Source of the DNA: DATKZH01 sp035528065
GTDB lineage: Bacteria; Planctomycetota; Planctomycetia; Pirellulales; Thermoguttaceae
NCBI GenBank assembly: GCA_035528065.1
Contig: DATKZH010000135.1
Span: 1-32,803, forward strand
DNA length: 32,803 nt
Direction of reading: 5' to 3'
The position numbers and the translations under genes were made by a program. Of the stretch, positions 1-8,808 are shown piece after piece (position 1 is the stretch's first letter; each line of letters starts with the position of its first letter). The notes under the pieces were generated by a model. It was not told the origin of the DNA. It was given only the letters and a program-made list of their open reading frames with translations, and ran no database searches.

Positions 1-276
1 AGTGGGCTATCCACTTCGCTCTCGTTGCCGCTAGATGTTGTGGTCGTGTCGGCCACGGGGCCACTCAAACGAGCGGTCATATTCCCTCTCGCCGTCACGG
101 AGTCTCTTTCTGACATGGTAAAGCCCAAACACCAGTCCTTGACGGCAATGGCGCACAACTTCAAGGTCCGATTCTCCGTGAAAACACGACCCCGCCACGT
201 TTTCGATTTGGATTCGTTGCTCGTTTGTTCGCATGTCTACATCTTGTGCCTACGAGAGCGAAGTGGATAGCCCACT
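1..276. mobile_element. MITE-like element bounded by a 24-bp inverted repeat (left edge may be cut)
   Basis: Bases 1-24 are the exact reverse complement of bases 253-276. Each arm also contains a smaller palindrome (AGTGG-GCTAT-CCACT). The enclosed 228 bases are visibly richer in A and T than the neighbouring genes and hold no convincing gene; the short open frames inside (25-270 on the plus strand, 31-234 on the minus strand) have no motif I recognise. The layout fits a miniature inverted-repeat element or a deleted insertion sequence. Because base 1 is the window edge, the repeat may extend further left and the element may be longer. No target-site duplication can be judged. Confidence 0.55.
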
Positions 277-338
277 TCGGGAATATGCCGAGTCTGCCCT
301 CCCTTTGCGCCGCGAGGGCTCTCTGCTACGCTGGCGGC

Positions 339-1136
339 ATGAAGGCACGCGAAGCGGACGTCGCCGACCGGCTCGAGCTCGCGCGGGAAGCCGCCCGCGA
401 GGCGGGCGCAATCACGCTCCGGCATTTCCGCCGCGACGACCTGGAAATCGAGCGCAAAGCGGACGACTCGCCCGTCACGGTGGCCGACCGCGGGGCCGAA
501 GAGCATCTCCGCCGGCGGATCGCCGAGGCCTTTCCGGACGACGCCATCCTCGGCGAGGAGTTCCCCGAACGGGAAGGCACGAGCGGGTTCCGCTGGATCC
601 TCGACCCGATCGACGGGACCAAATCGTTCATCCACGGCGTGCCGCTCTACGGGACGCTCGTCGGAGTGGAGCACCAGGGCGAGAGCGTCCTCGGCGTCAA
701 CCTCATCCCGGCCCTGGACGAGTGCGTCTACGCCGGCCGAGGGCAAGGAGCGTGGTACGTTTCGGGCGAACGGCCGCCCGTGCCGGCGAGGGTCTCCCAT
801 TGCCCCCGTCTCGCCGAGGGACTGTTCCTGACCAGCGAGGTCGTCAATTTCGACAACCGTGGCCGCCGCGAGGTGTACGACCGCCTCCAAGCCATCGCCC
901 GACTCACGCGCACTTGGGGAGATTGCTACGGCTACCTGATGCTGGCCACGGGGCGAGCCGACCTGATGGTCGATCCGATCATGGAGGTGTGGGACGCCGC
1001 CGCGCTATTGCCCATCCTCGAAGAGGCCGGCGGCACCTTCACCGACTGGCAGGGACGCCCGACCATCCATTCCGGGGAAGGCATCGCCACCAACGGTCAC
1101 ATCCTCGACGAGGTCCTGGCGATCACCCGCGCGTGA
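339..1136 (+). CDS. Inositol monophosphatase family protein (possibly histidinol-phosphatase)
   Basis: A 265-aa cytoplasmic Mg-dependent sugar/inositol phosphatase. The IMPase signatures are present: the acidic metal site GEEFPE, the classic DPIDGT motif (here WILDPIDGTKSF), and the C-terminal WDAAALLPILEEAGG block that carries the third metal-binding Asp. IMPase-fold proteins dephosphorylate inositol-1-phosphate, histidinol phosphate, PAP or fructose-1,6-bisphosphate. The C-terminal GG-T-DW pattern resembles the HisN-like subgroup, but the substrate cannot be fixed from sequence alone. The ATG at 339 is preferred because the IMPase N-terminal helix begins there; the upstream part of the open frame (from 225) overlaps the repeat element and reads as non-coding. 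Length is normal for the family. The gene stands alone, with a minus-strand gene converging on it downstream. Confidence 0.88.
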   Translation: MKAREADVADRLELAREAAREAGAITLRHFRRDDLEIERKADDSPVTVADRGAEEHLRRRIAEAFPDDAILGEEFPEREGTSGFRWILDPIDGTKSFIHGVPLYGTLVGVEHQGESVLGVNLIPALDECVYAGRGQGAWYVSGERPPVPARVSHCPRLAEGLFLTSEVVNFDNRGRREVYDRLQAIARLTRTWGDCYGYLMLATGRADLMVDPIMEVWDAAALLPILEEAGGTFTDWQGRPTIHSGEGIATNGHILDEVLAITRA

Positions 1137-1189
1137 AGCCCAGCGTCCGGCCAAGTGCCGCTCCACCAGCCGGGGCTCGGAGCAACCGG

Positions 1190-1942
1190 TTATTCGGGGG
1201 CGTTGGGAGTGCTATTCAGGGGCGCAGGGGCGTTGGGAGTGCCGCCAGCGCCCGGCCAGTCGGCTTCCGCCGTCCAGACGATGTCCTTGTGACGCATTAA
1301 CCAGACGCGGATCTTGCTCGGCCGGGAGAAGTATTTGGCCGGCAGTTCGAGGTAGAGCGTCCGCTCGTCGACGGCCCAGGCGTCCAGCAGGGGGAACGCG
1401 GCCCTGGTCTCCGGCTCGGGAGGCGTGGTGGATGCCTCGATCAGGGAGTCGCTTTCCTCAACAACCTCGGCCACCGTCCGGGGTCGTTGGGTCGCGGTCT
1501 GACAGGCCACACACACCGAGGGCCGACCCAGGGAGTTCCTCGCGCCGAACACCTCGTAGTCCATCCCGTCTCTGCTGAAGGTTGCGGTTTGGGACGTGTC
1601 TTCCGAGTCGTCCTGACACCGGTAGACGGCCGTGGTCACGTCGCCCTTCATGATTGCGTGCAGAAAAAGCAGAGGGCGAATCAGCGGGTTGTCGGCCTCG
1701 CTCGGCTCCAACACGCGGACCTCGACCGACGGCCGGGCGTGCCGCTTCCAGGGATACTTGATCACCAGGATCGGCTCCCCGGTGGGCTGCGTGACGACGG
1801 AGACAAAGGCGTCGCCTCGATCCATTTTGGCCGCTTTCCTGTCGGGATTCGGGCTTCCATTGCGCTGGGCGGCCTCTGTCCGGCCCGGTTCCCCCACGCC
1901 AATCACAAGCAACAGCAGGGCAACTTGCACACGGGTATTCAT
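1190..1942 (-). CDS. Exported hypothetical protein
   Basis: A 250-aa protein whose family I do not recognise. The N-terminus (MNTRVQVALLLLVIGVGEPG) is a probable Sec signal peptide with a short hydrophobic core, so the mature protein is probably periplasmic or surface-located. The middle region is mixed alpha/beta and polar; two close cysteines (VCVAC, about residue 145) could form a disulfide or bind metal. The C-terminal tail is Pro/Ala/Asn-rich, with the segment TPNAP occurring twice. It is encoded by a 15-bp direct repeat (1197-1211 and 1227-1241), so the tail may vary in length between strains. Base composition and codon use look like the neighbours. The gene converges with the phosphatase gene and diverges from rpmB. 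Function is unknown. Confidence 0.6.
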   Translation of the reverse strand: MNTRVQVALLLLVIGVGEPGRTEAAQRNGSPNPDRKAAKMDRGDAFVSVVTQPTGEPILVIKYPWKRHARPSVEVRVLEPSEADNPLIRPLLFLHAIMKGDVTTAVYRCQDDSEDTSQTATFSRDGMDYEVFGARNSLGRPSVCVACQTATQRPRTVAEVVEESDSLIEASTTPPEPETRAAFPLLDAWAVDERTLYLELPAKYFSRPSKIRVWLMRHKDIVWTAEADWPGAGGTPNAPAPLNSTPNAPE

Positions 1943-2256
1943 CGCGAAGCTCCTCGGGACTGTCCCATCAGAAGGGTCAACCGCTTGTCCAACTAACCGA
2001 TCTTGCCAAGTTTAAACCGAGGTATCAAGCGAGAACGGCCAAAATCTTGGGCGAGATACCGAGCAAGGCAACCACCTGGTGGCACGATTCCCCCCTGAGG
2101 AGCTGTTCCTAGCGACCGCACGCTCAGGGGCCGCTTACGGCTTCGCGTGCAATGATATTCGGCCGTTTCCTCTCCCGCCCTTGTGGACTCCGTGGAGACC
2201 AATATATACTACGAGTTTCATCCTTTGCGGAAGCTGCGCGCTGAGGGAGTGTTTGA
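1943..2256. other. Divergent intergenic region upstream of rpmB
   Basis: A 314-base gap between the minus-strand exported protein and rpmB. I see no gene here; the short open frames lack family motifs. It should contain the promoters for both flanking genes. The stretch near 2200-2212 is the most AT-rich part and is described as a separate promoter entry. A purine-rich GAGGGAG about eight bases before the ATG at 2257 is the rpmB ribosome binding site. Confidence 0.5.
2181..2210 (+). promoter_or_regulatory. Possible sigma-70-type promoter for rpmB-gatCA
   Basis: TTGTGG at 2181-2186 and TATACT at 2205-2210 are separated by 18 bases. The -10 box sits in a short AT-rich patch (AATATATACT) that stands out in a GC-rich background, about 46 bases before the rpmB start. 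The -35 box is only partly consensus. No mapping data, so this is a positional inference. Confidence 0.4.
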
Positions 2257-2574
2257 ATGGCCGGTGTTTGTGAAGTCTGTGGCAAGGGCCCGGCGATGGG
2301 CAACTCGGTAGCCCATCGTGGGAAAGCAAAGTATCTGGGCGGGGTGGGAACCAAGATCACCGGGATTTCCCGCCGGAAGTTCCGGCCGAACCTCCAACGA
2401 GTTCGGGTAACGACCGCCAACGGGACCCACAAGACGATGCGGGTCTGCACCCAATGCATCCGTAGCGGGGCCGTCGCCAAGAAGGTGCGCAGCTCGCCCT
2501 TCAGGCTCCCCCCGGGAGAGTCGGTCCAGGCCCCCCCGGCACCGCGGCGGAAGAAGAAGTCGAAGAAGAAGTAG
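2257..2574 (+). CDS. rpmB: 50S ribosomal protein bL28
   Basis: A 105-aa large-subunit ribosomal protein. The N-terminus has the L28 pattern CEVCGKGP followed by VAHRGKAK, and the core has RRKFRPNLQRVRV. Four cysteines (5, 8, 64, 67) form the zinc-ribbon found in the Cys-plus type of L28; loss of this site in other bacteria is tied to zinc-independent paralogues. The protein is longer than the usual 60-80 aa because of a C-terminal tail rich in Pro, then Lys (ending in KKKSKKK), which may add RNA contacts. A GAGGGAG ribosome binding site precedes the ATG. The stop is followed after three bases by gatC, so the two are almost certainly co-transcribed. Confidence 0.95.
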   Translation: MAGVCEVCGKGPAMGNSVAHRGKAKYLGGVGTKITGISRRKFRPNLQRVRVTTANGTHKTMRVCTQCIRSGAVAKKVRSSPFRLPPGESVQAPPAPRRKKKSKKK

Positions 2575-2577
2575 GCC

Positions 2578-2871
2578 ATGGCGATCTCCCGAAAAGAGGT
2601 CGAAAAGGTGTCCCTGTTGGGTCGGCTGCTCTTGTCCGAAGAGGAGTTGGACAAGATGACCACCCAGTTGGGCCAGATCCTCGGGTACATGGACCTGCTG
2701 GGCGAGGTGGATACCGACGGCGTCGAGCCGATGGCCCACGCCCTGGACGTGTCGGACGTGTTCCGCGACGATCGGGTCCGCCCCAGCCTTGACCGCGACC
2801 AGGCCCTGGCCAACGCCCCCAACCGCGATGAGGAGTGCTATCGGGTGCCCGCGGTGCTGGGCGAGTTGTGA
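2578..2871 (+). CDS. gatC: Asp-tRNA(Asn)/Glu-tRNA(Gln) amidotransferase subunit C
   Basis: A 97-aa small subunit of the GatCAB amidotransferase, which converts mischarged Glu-tRNA(Gln) or Asp-tRNA(Asn) into the correct amide. GatC wraps around the GatA-GatB interface and stabilises GatA. Diagnostic features are the N-terminal pair of helices (SRKEVEKVSLLGRLLLSEEE), the segment LGQILGYMDLLGEVDTDGVEP, and the tail with RPSL and a C-terminal YRVPAVL. Length is normal. It begins three bases after the rpmB stop and lacks a strong separate ribosome binding site, so translational coupling with rpmB is likely. Confidence 0.95.
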   Translation: MAISRKEVEKVSLLGRLLLSEEELDKMTTQLGQILGYMDLLGEVDTDGVEPMAHALDVSDVFRDDRVRPSLDRDQALANAPNRDEECYRVPAVLGEL

Positions 2872-3142
2872 CGCGCGCCCGGCCGTTGCCCTCGATCGGT
2901 CGTCTCTGCGCCGAAGGGTGGCCGGTGCCTTGTCGAGTTCTGCTTGACGGGTTGGTGGTGACCGCACTCCTGCGGTTGGAGTTGCCAGTGGACCCGAGGA
3001 ATCGGGCCGCTACGAGCCGGGCAACTCAGCGCGGGTATCGTTGCCCGGCTTCTCGCCCGGGACCAACAGCCGGCGTCTCTCGGAAGCGTTGCGCGTTGTC
3101 GGGTGTTCTCCTGGAGTTGGTAGCAAGCCATCGAGACGAGCC
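2872..3142. other. gatC-gatA spacer with a strong hairpin
   Basis: A 271-base spacer with no recognisable gene. It contains a perfect 11-bp inverted repeat, AGCCGGGCAAC at 3015-3025 and GTTGCCCGGCT at 3040-3050, with a 14-base loop. There is no T-run afterwards, so it is not a classical intrinsic terminator; an RNA-processing or stability element, or a dispersed repeat, is more likely. gatC and gatA are usually closely spaced, so the gap itself is slightly odd. Confidence 0.5.
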
Positions 3143-4684
3143 ATGTCGCTAATCGAGTCGACGGCCACCGAGCTGTTGGCCCAAATGCAGTCGGGGGGGC
3201 TTACCTCGGTCGAGATGGCGCAGGCGTTTCTCGACCGGATTGAACGTCACGACGAGAAGGTCGGGGCCTTCCTGCGGGTCGACGCCGAGGGCGCGCTGCG
3301 GCGTGCGGCCGAGATCGACCGGAAGCGCCGGCGCGGGGAGCGGGTGGGGCGTTTGGGCGGCCTGCCGGTTGCGGTCAAAGACGTGCTGACGACCGAGGGC
3401 GAGCCGACCACCTGCGCTTCGCGGATGCTGGAAGACTTTCGCCCGCCCTACGACGCCACGGTGATTGCGGCGTTGAAGTCCGCCGATGCCGTCCTGATCG
3501 GCAAAACGAACATGGACGAGTTCGCCATGGGCGGCTCGACCGAAAACTCGGCGTTCCAGATCACCCGCAACCCGTGGGACCTGGAACGGATACCCGGCGG
3601 TTCCAGCGGCGGGTCGGCTGCGTGCGTGGCCGCCTCGATGGCCCCGTTGGCGGTGGGAAGCGATACGGGCGGTTCGATCCGCGAGCCGGCCGGGATGTGC
3701 GGCGTGACCGGCATGAAGCCGACGTACGGCCGGGTGAGCCGCTACGGCCTGGTGGCGTTCGCCAGCAGCCTGGACCAAGTCGGTCCGCTGGCCCGCACCG
3801 TCGAGGACGCCGCCCTTTTGCTGGAAGTCCTGGCCGGGTACGACCCGAAGGACTCGACCTCCGTCAACCGTCCCGTTCCGCCCTACGCGGAAACCGTTCG
3901 ACGGCCGCTCGAAGGCTTGCGCATCGGGCTGGTGCGCGAGCACTTCGGCGAGGGGCTCGACGGGGAAGTGGAGGCGGCGGTCCGCGAGGCGGTCCGCGTG
4001 TACGAGTCGCTCGGGGCGACCGTGCGCGAGCTTTCCATGCCGCACAGCAAGTACGCGGTGGCCACGTACTACATCATCGCCCCCTGCGAAGCCTCCAGCA
4101 ATCTGGCCCGGTACGACGGCGTCCACTACGGATATCGGACCGACGAGAAGCAGATGACGGCCGAGTTGGAGGCCGAGCGGAAAGCGCTTCAGGAGGCCGG
4201 CGATCGACCGGGCCTGGACGACCTGGACAGCCCCCTCGTCCGGATGTTCCGCCGCACCCGCGCCGAAGGCTTCGGGCCGGAAGTCAAGCGCCGCATCATG
4301 CTGGGCACGTACGCCTTGAGCGCCGGCTATTACGACGCCTACTATCTCAAGGCGCTCAAGGTTCGCCGGCTCATTCGGCAGGACTTCGATCGGGCGTTTG
4401 AGGAGGTGGACCTGATCGCCGGTCCGATCGCCCCAACGCCCGCCTTCAAGATCGGCGAGAAGGTGGACGACCCGCTCGCCATGTACCTGTTCGACCTCTA
4501 CACGGTGAGCACGAACCTGACGGGCATCGCCGGGATCTCGATCCCCTGTGGTTTCAGCTCCGCCGGCCTGCCCATCGGCCTGCACCTTCAGGCGCCGCCG
4601 TTTGAAGAGGAGCGGCTGTTGCGGGGGGCCCACATGTTTCAAGAGGCGACGGATTGGCACGGGCGGAGGCCGTCGTTGGGGTGA
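3143..4684 (+). CDS. gatA: Asp-tRNA(Asn)/Glu-tRNA(Gln) amidotransferase subunit A
   Basis: A 513-aa amidase-signature enzyme, the glutaminase subunit of GatCAB. It frees ammonia from glutamine and channels it to GatB. The amidase triad is intact and falls at the same numbers as in characterised GatA: Lys79 (LPVAVKDVL), cis-Ser154 (IPGGSSGGSAA) and nucleophile Ser178 (GSDTGGSIREPAG). The residue after the SIR motif is Glu, where many GatA have Gln. The C-terminal segment GISIPCGFSSAGLPIGLHLQ is typical. The ATG at 3143 starts the conserved SLIESTATELLAQM helix; the open frame continues upstream to 3041 but that part overlaps the spacer hairpin and looks non-coding. It is followed by a 147-base gap, then the accessory module. 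Confidence 0.95.
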   Translation: MSLIESTATELLAQMQSGGLTSVEMAQAFLDRIERHDEKVGAFLRVDAEGALRRAAEIDRKRRRGERVGRLGGLPVAVKDVLTTEGEPTTCASRMLEDFRPPYDATVIAALKSADAVLIGKTNMDEFAMGGSTENSAFQITRNPWDLERIPGGSSGGSAACVAASMAPLAVGSDTGGSIREPAGMCGVTGMKPTYGRVSRYGLVAFASSLDQVGPLARTVEDAALLLEVLAGYDPKDSTSVNRPVPPYAETVRRPLEGLRIGLVREHFGEGLDGEVEAAVREAVRVYESLGATVRELSMPHSKYAVATYYIIAPCEASSNLARYDGVHYGYRTDEKQMTAELEAERKALQEAGDRPGLDDLDSPLVRMFRRTRAEGFGPEVKRRIMLGTYALSAGYYDAYYLKALKVRRLIRQDFDRAFEEVDLIAGPIAPTPAFKIGEKVDDPLAMYLFDLYTVSTNLTGIAGISIPCGFSSAGLPIGLHLQAPPFEEERLLRGAHMFQEATDWHGRRPSLG

Positions 4685-4831
4685 TCGTGTGGTCCCTCTC
4701 TGGACGGAGGGTAGGCTCGTGCGGTAGAATGAGTGTGTAGCCTTCCGCTGGAAGATCCGATAGGCTCCGGGGGTTGGTGTTCGGCGAGCGTAGGGAACCA
4801 TCGAGGCGAATCGCAAACAGCGGCAGCCGCC
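4685..4831 (+). promoter_or_regulatory. gatA-downstream gap with a possible weak promoter
   Basis: A 147-base gap between gatA and the nucleotidyltransferase gene. TGGACG (4701-4706) and TAGAAT (4725-4730) with an 18-base spacer are a possible weak promoter that would let the accessory module be transcribed independently of gatCA. The match is loose and unproven. No gene is seen in the gap. Confidence 0.22.
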
Positions 4832-5464
4832 ATGACGACCGCCTATGAAGACCTCCTTGACCGCGACTTGCAGCGGGCGCTGCGGGAGGGAAGCTTGCAC
4901 TTTGAAGAGAAGAGCGCGGTTCACCAGACGCTCCGCAGGATCGCGGATCGCTTGGCCGAGCTGGGGATTCCCTACGCGATTGCCGGTGGAATGGCCCTGT
5001 TCTTTCACGGGTTTCGCCGGTTCACCGAAGACGTAGACGTATTGGTGACGCGCGACGGACTCGAACAGCTCCGCCAGGGCTTGACGGGGCTGGGTTACCT
5101 GCCCCTGTTTGAAGGCAGCCGGAACCTGCGCGACACGGAGTCCGGCGTGCGGATCGAGTTCCTCGTGACCGGCGAGTACCCCGGGGACGGTAAGCCCAAG
5201 CCCGTGTCGTTTCCCGATCCGGGCGAGGCAAGCGTCGAGGAGGAGGGCGTCCGCTGGCTGAGCCTGCCGCGCCTCGTCGAGCTGAAGATCGCGTCGGGCA
5301 TGACCAATCCGGGTCGATTGCGAGATCTGGCGGACGTCCAGGAGCTGATCCGCACGCTCCGATTGCCCGCCGATTTCGGCCAACAACTGGGTACTTTCGT
5401 GCAAGGGAAATACCAGGAGCTCTGGGATTCGGTGCAAGGTGATTCCGAGAATCCGGACGGGTAA
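4832..5464 (+). CDS. Nucleotidyltransferase-fold protein (AbiEii/MNT-like)
   Basis: A 210-aa protein with the minimal nucleotidyltransferase pattern: a Gly-Gly at residues 52-53 (AGGMALFFHG), then a paired acid site at 67-69 (TEDVDVLV), a beta strand with a possible third acid (RIEFLV, residues 107-112), and a conserved Lys near 152 (LVELKIASG) followed by a helical RDLADVQELI segment. The family includes AbiEii-type toxins, kanamycin-type transferases and many unassigned proteins that modify proteins or tRNA ends. The ATG at 4832 is chosen because the coherent helix begins there; the upstream frame has no homology signals. It is the first gene of the module inserted between gatA and gatB. 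No cognate AbiEi-type antitoxin is adjacent, so a toxin role is not shown. Confidence 0.7.
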   Translation: MTTAYEDLLDRDLQRALREGSLHFEEKSAVHQTLRRIADRLAELGIPYAIAGGMALFFHGFRRFTEDVDVLVTRDGLEQLRQGLTGLGYLPLFEGSRNLRDTESGVRIEFLVTGEYPGDGKPKPVSFPDPGEASVEEEGVRWLSLPRLVELKIASGMTNPGRLRDLADVQELIRTLRLPADFGQQLGTFVQGKYQELWDSVQGDSENPDG

Positions 5465-5622
5465 GTCGATCGGGCGCCGGTCGAATAGCGCAGCAGCGGC
5501 CGTGCATGACACGCCCTGGGCGGGGGGTTGCCGAACCTCGGATGCAGATCAAGCTGGAAAAGGTCTCAACGCGTGTAGGTCGGACGTCCAGCGTCCTTGC
5601 GGTTCATGCGGAAGAGCGATTC

Positions 5623-6327
5623 ATGGCAAAGCGAAGTATCGTCGGCGACCTGATCAACTACCGCGGGTTCGTCTACGGACCCGTGAATGAGATGGGGGTC
5701 GTGGCGCTCTTCGCGAAGCTCTCCGAGGAAATGGGGTTCATCATCGAGGAAGTCCGTCCCCAGTTTCCTGACTGCATCGCTCGCCGACAAGTAGACAAGG
5801 GATGGGAACGAGTGGCGATCGAATTCGAGTTCAAGAGCAGCAACTTCCACCAACATGGACATGATCCCGATGCGTGCGATTTGATCGTATGCTGGGAACA
5901 CGATTGGGAAGGGTGCCCCGTTCCGGTCCTTGCTCTGAAGCCATGTGTTGCCGATGCCCAGGCCAACGTCTCCGCACCGCTGAGGCGTGTTCGTATTGCT
6001 GATCCACTACAAATCCGAAGAACGACTCTTAGCGAAGGCGGCGTAAGGAACAGCTACATCAACATCAAGCCTCTTGACGAATTCTGGCCCGAGGAATGCG
6101 TCGGGGGCAACGTCGATCCCGCGGCAAAGCACCTGATCGTGGAATTCGAGGGAGTGGGCCGTGTGACCACCGACATATCCGGCCGCCACAAGACCTTTCG
6201 CAAAACTCACCGCGAGGTGAAGGAGTTCTTTCGCTCGCATGGCCTGAAGCCCGGCGATCAAGTCGAGATCCTTCGTGTTGCCAAGTACGAGTACAGGGTG
6301 CGTCCGGCGGAAGCAGCTTCAGAATGA
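5623..6327 (+). CDS. Hypothetical protein with a PD-(D/E)XK-like nuclease motif
   Basis: A 234-aa protein. The N-terminal half has a putative PD-(D/E)XK site: Pro49-Asp50 (QFPDC), then Glu67 and Glu69 with Lys71 (IEFEFKSSNF), followed by HGHDPDACDLIVCWEHDW, which would be the next core strand and helix. That arrangement fits a restriction-endonuclease fold or Holliday-junction-resolvase-like core. The C-terminal third (about residues 168-230) is a separate small domain with a Lys/Arg-rich helix (TFRKTHREVKEFF) and GDQVEILRV, perhaps nucleic-acid binding; that is inference. GGAAGAG upstream supports the ATG at 5623; the frame is open back to 5506 but without conserved sequence. It lies 158 bases after the nucleotidyltransferase gene on the same strand. 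No methyltransferase partner is nearby, so it is not an ordinary restriction system. Confidence 0.6.
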   Translation: MAKRSIVGDLINYRGFVYGPVNEMGVVALFAKLSEEMGFIIEEVRPQFPDCIARRQVDKGWERVAIEFEFKSSNFHQHGHDPDACDLIVCWEHDWEGCPVPVLALKPCVADAQANVSAPLRRVRIADPLQIRRTTLSEGGVRNSYINIKPLDEFWPEECVGGNVDPAAKHLIVEFEGVGRVTTDISGRHKTFRKTHREVKEFFRSHGLKPGDQVEILRVAKYEYRVRPAEAASE

Positions 6328-6434
6328 AGGACTGTCGCGGGTTTTCTGCCCTTGCATGTCGCAAGGGGATGATCGAACACGTTCTTCGCCACAGACAACC
6401 GGGCTAATCCAAAGGGCGTAATCGAGGTGGCCTT

Positions 6435-6614
6435 ATGATCCTGCGAAGCCTTGAAGAGTTGGATAACGCGCGGAAGAAGCTCCAGATGCTCGAACAGCAG
6501 TACGAAGCGGCTCGTCAAGAGTCGGATGGGGACGAGGAGGTCCGGGAGGCGGAACTGGAGTCGCTCAAGAAGCTGATCAACCAGCTCAAGGAAGAAATCG
6601 TCGAGAAACCGTGA
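6435..6614 (+). CDS. Small coiled-coil protein upstream of the MazEF-like pair
   Basis: A 59-aa reading frame with ATG at 6435, a GAGG ribosome binding site eight bases upstream, and a stop at 6612-6614. The sequence is almost entirely charged helix with heptad-like spacing (RSLEELDNARKKLQMLE, then ELESLKKLINQLKEE), so a two-helix hairpin or coiled-coil dimer is expected. It ends about 20 bases before the antitoxin gene, which has its own GGAGGG. I do not recognise the family. Its place just ahead of an antitoxin/toxin pair suggests a third component or regulator, but this rests only on position. GC content and codon use match its neighbours, which supports real coding. Confidence 0.55.
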   Translation: MILRSLEELDNARKKLQMLEQQYEAARQESDGDEEVREAELESLKKLINQLKEEIVEKP

Positions 6615-6634
6615 ACTCCCGGAGGGTTAAATCG

Positions 6635-6865
6635 ATGCTGAAGTCTGTCCAGGGCGTTTACCGCGACGGCAAAATCGAACTGCTTGAGGCTCCGCCTGAG
6701 GGCGTCGAGGGTCGAGTCATTGTAACGTTTCTGGCAGAGGCTGAATCGGTCGACTTGTCCGAGCGCGGCATTGACCGACAACAGGCTGGCGATCTCCGCA
6801 GGCGATTAGCTCCGTTTGCGGAAGACTGGCAGCGCCCCGAAATGGACGTCTACGATGCATCTTGA
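6635..6865 (+). CDS. Antitoxin (AF2212/DUF104-like) of a MazF-type pair
   Basis: A 76-aa protein starting with the pattern VQGVYRDGKIELLEAPPEGVEG, a short beta-rich dimerisation region like that of DUF104/AF2212-type antitoxins, followed by VIVTFL and a C-terminal flexible tail with FAEDWQRPEMDVYD. In MazE-like antitoxins such a tail threads into the toxin active site. The ATG at 6635 has GGAGGG eight bases upstream; a GTG at 6611, overlapping the previous stop, is a less likely start. Its last 11 bases overlap the toxin gene, the standard coupling for type II toxin-antitoxin pairs. Such pairs are usually autoregulated by the antitoxin-toxin complex at the operon promoter, which I did not identify here. 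Confidence 0.72.
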   Translation: MLKSVQGVYRDGKIELLEAPPEGVEGRVIVTFLAEAESVDLSERGIDRQQAGDLRRRLAPFAEDWQRPEMDVYDAS

Positions 6866-7202
6866 GCGCGGTGACGTGGTGCTCGTTCTGTTTCCAGACT
6901 CTAATCTGGTGACGGCCAAGCGGCGGCCGGCGCTGGTTGTCCAGGCGGATGACCTGAAGACGGGACTCTCGCAGACCATTGTGGCGATGATCACCAGTAA
7001 CCTCGCCCGGGCCGGACATCCGAGCCGCGTGGCGGTGACACAGTCATCCCCGGAGAGCCGGCAAATGGGATTGCGTACGGACTCCGTCGTGATGACGGAC
7101 AACTTGGCTACGATCCTGGAGACCGAAATCGACCGAGTGATAGGGCACTGCTCCGACATGCAGCCACTCGATGCTGCTCTGCGTTGCACCCTGGGGCTGT
7201 GA
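6855..7202 (+). CDS. MazF/PemK-family mRNA interferase toxin
   Basis: A 115-aa protein with the MazF fold pattern: an N-terminal strand LERGDVVLVLFP (with Arg and Gly in the usual places), KRRPALVVQADDL for the second strand, and IVAMITSNL followed by a Lys/Arg-poor loop, then GLRTDSVVMTDNLATI, which matches the conserved G-L..DSVV.D....I region. MazF proteins cut single-stranded RNA at short sequence sites and are held inactive by the antitoxin. The ATG at 6855 overlaps the antitoxin stop by 11 bases. It is the last gene of the module; gatB follows after 88 bases. The recognition sequence cannot be predicted from here. Confidence 0.85.
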   Translation: MHLERGDVVLVLFPDSNLVTAKRRPALVVQADDLKTGLSQTIVAMITSNLARAGHPSRVAVTQSSPESRQMGLRTDSVVMTDNLATILETEIDRVIGHCSDMQPLDAALRCTLGL

Positions 7203-7290
7203 GAATTCGGCCTGCTCCGGCCTAGGGAATTGCGCCGCTGTCAGCTTGCCCTGTCGTGGAATCACGAAACCCGAGCCTCTGGTCCCTCCC

Positions 7291-8763
<1,473 letters not shown>

Positions 8764-8808
8764 CGGGGGCGATCACGCCGATCCCGATGCCTGACTTGCG
8801 CGAGACCC

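Noticed and set aside
4832..5464. Complete AbiE toxin-antitoxin system
   Set aside because: Only the nucleotidyltransferase is present; no adjacent AbiEi-type antitoxin gene was found.
3149..5512. Long minus-strand open frame opposite gatA
   Set aside because: It is the antisense of a clear gatA plus its neighbour, rich in Arg, Pro and Ala as GC-rich shadows are, and has no family motif or ribosome binding site.
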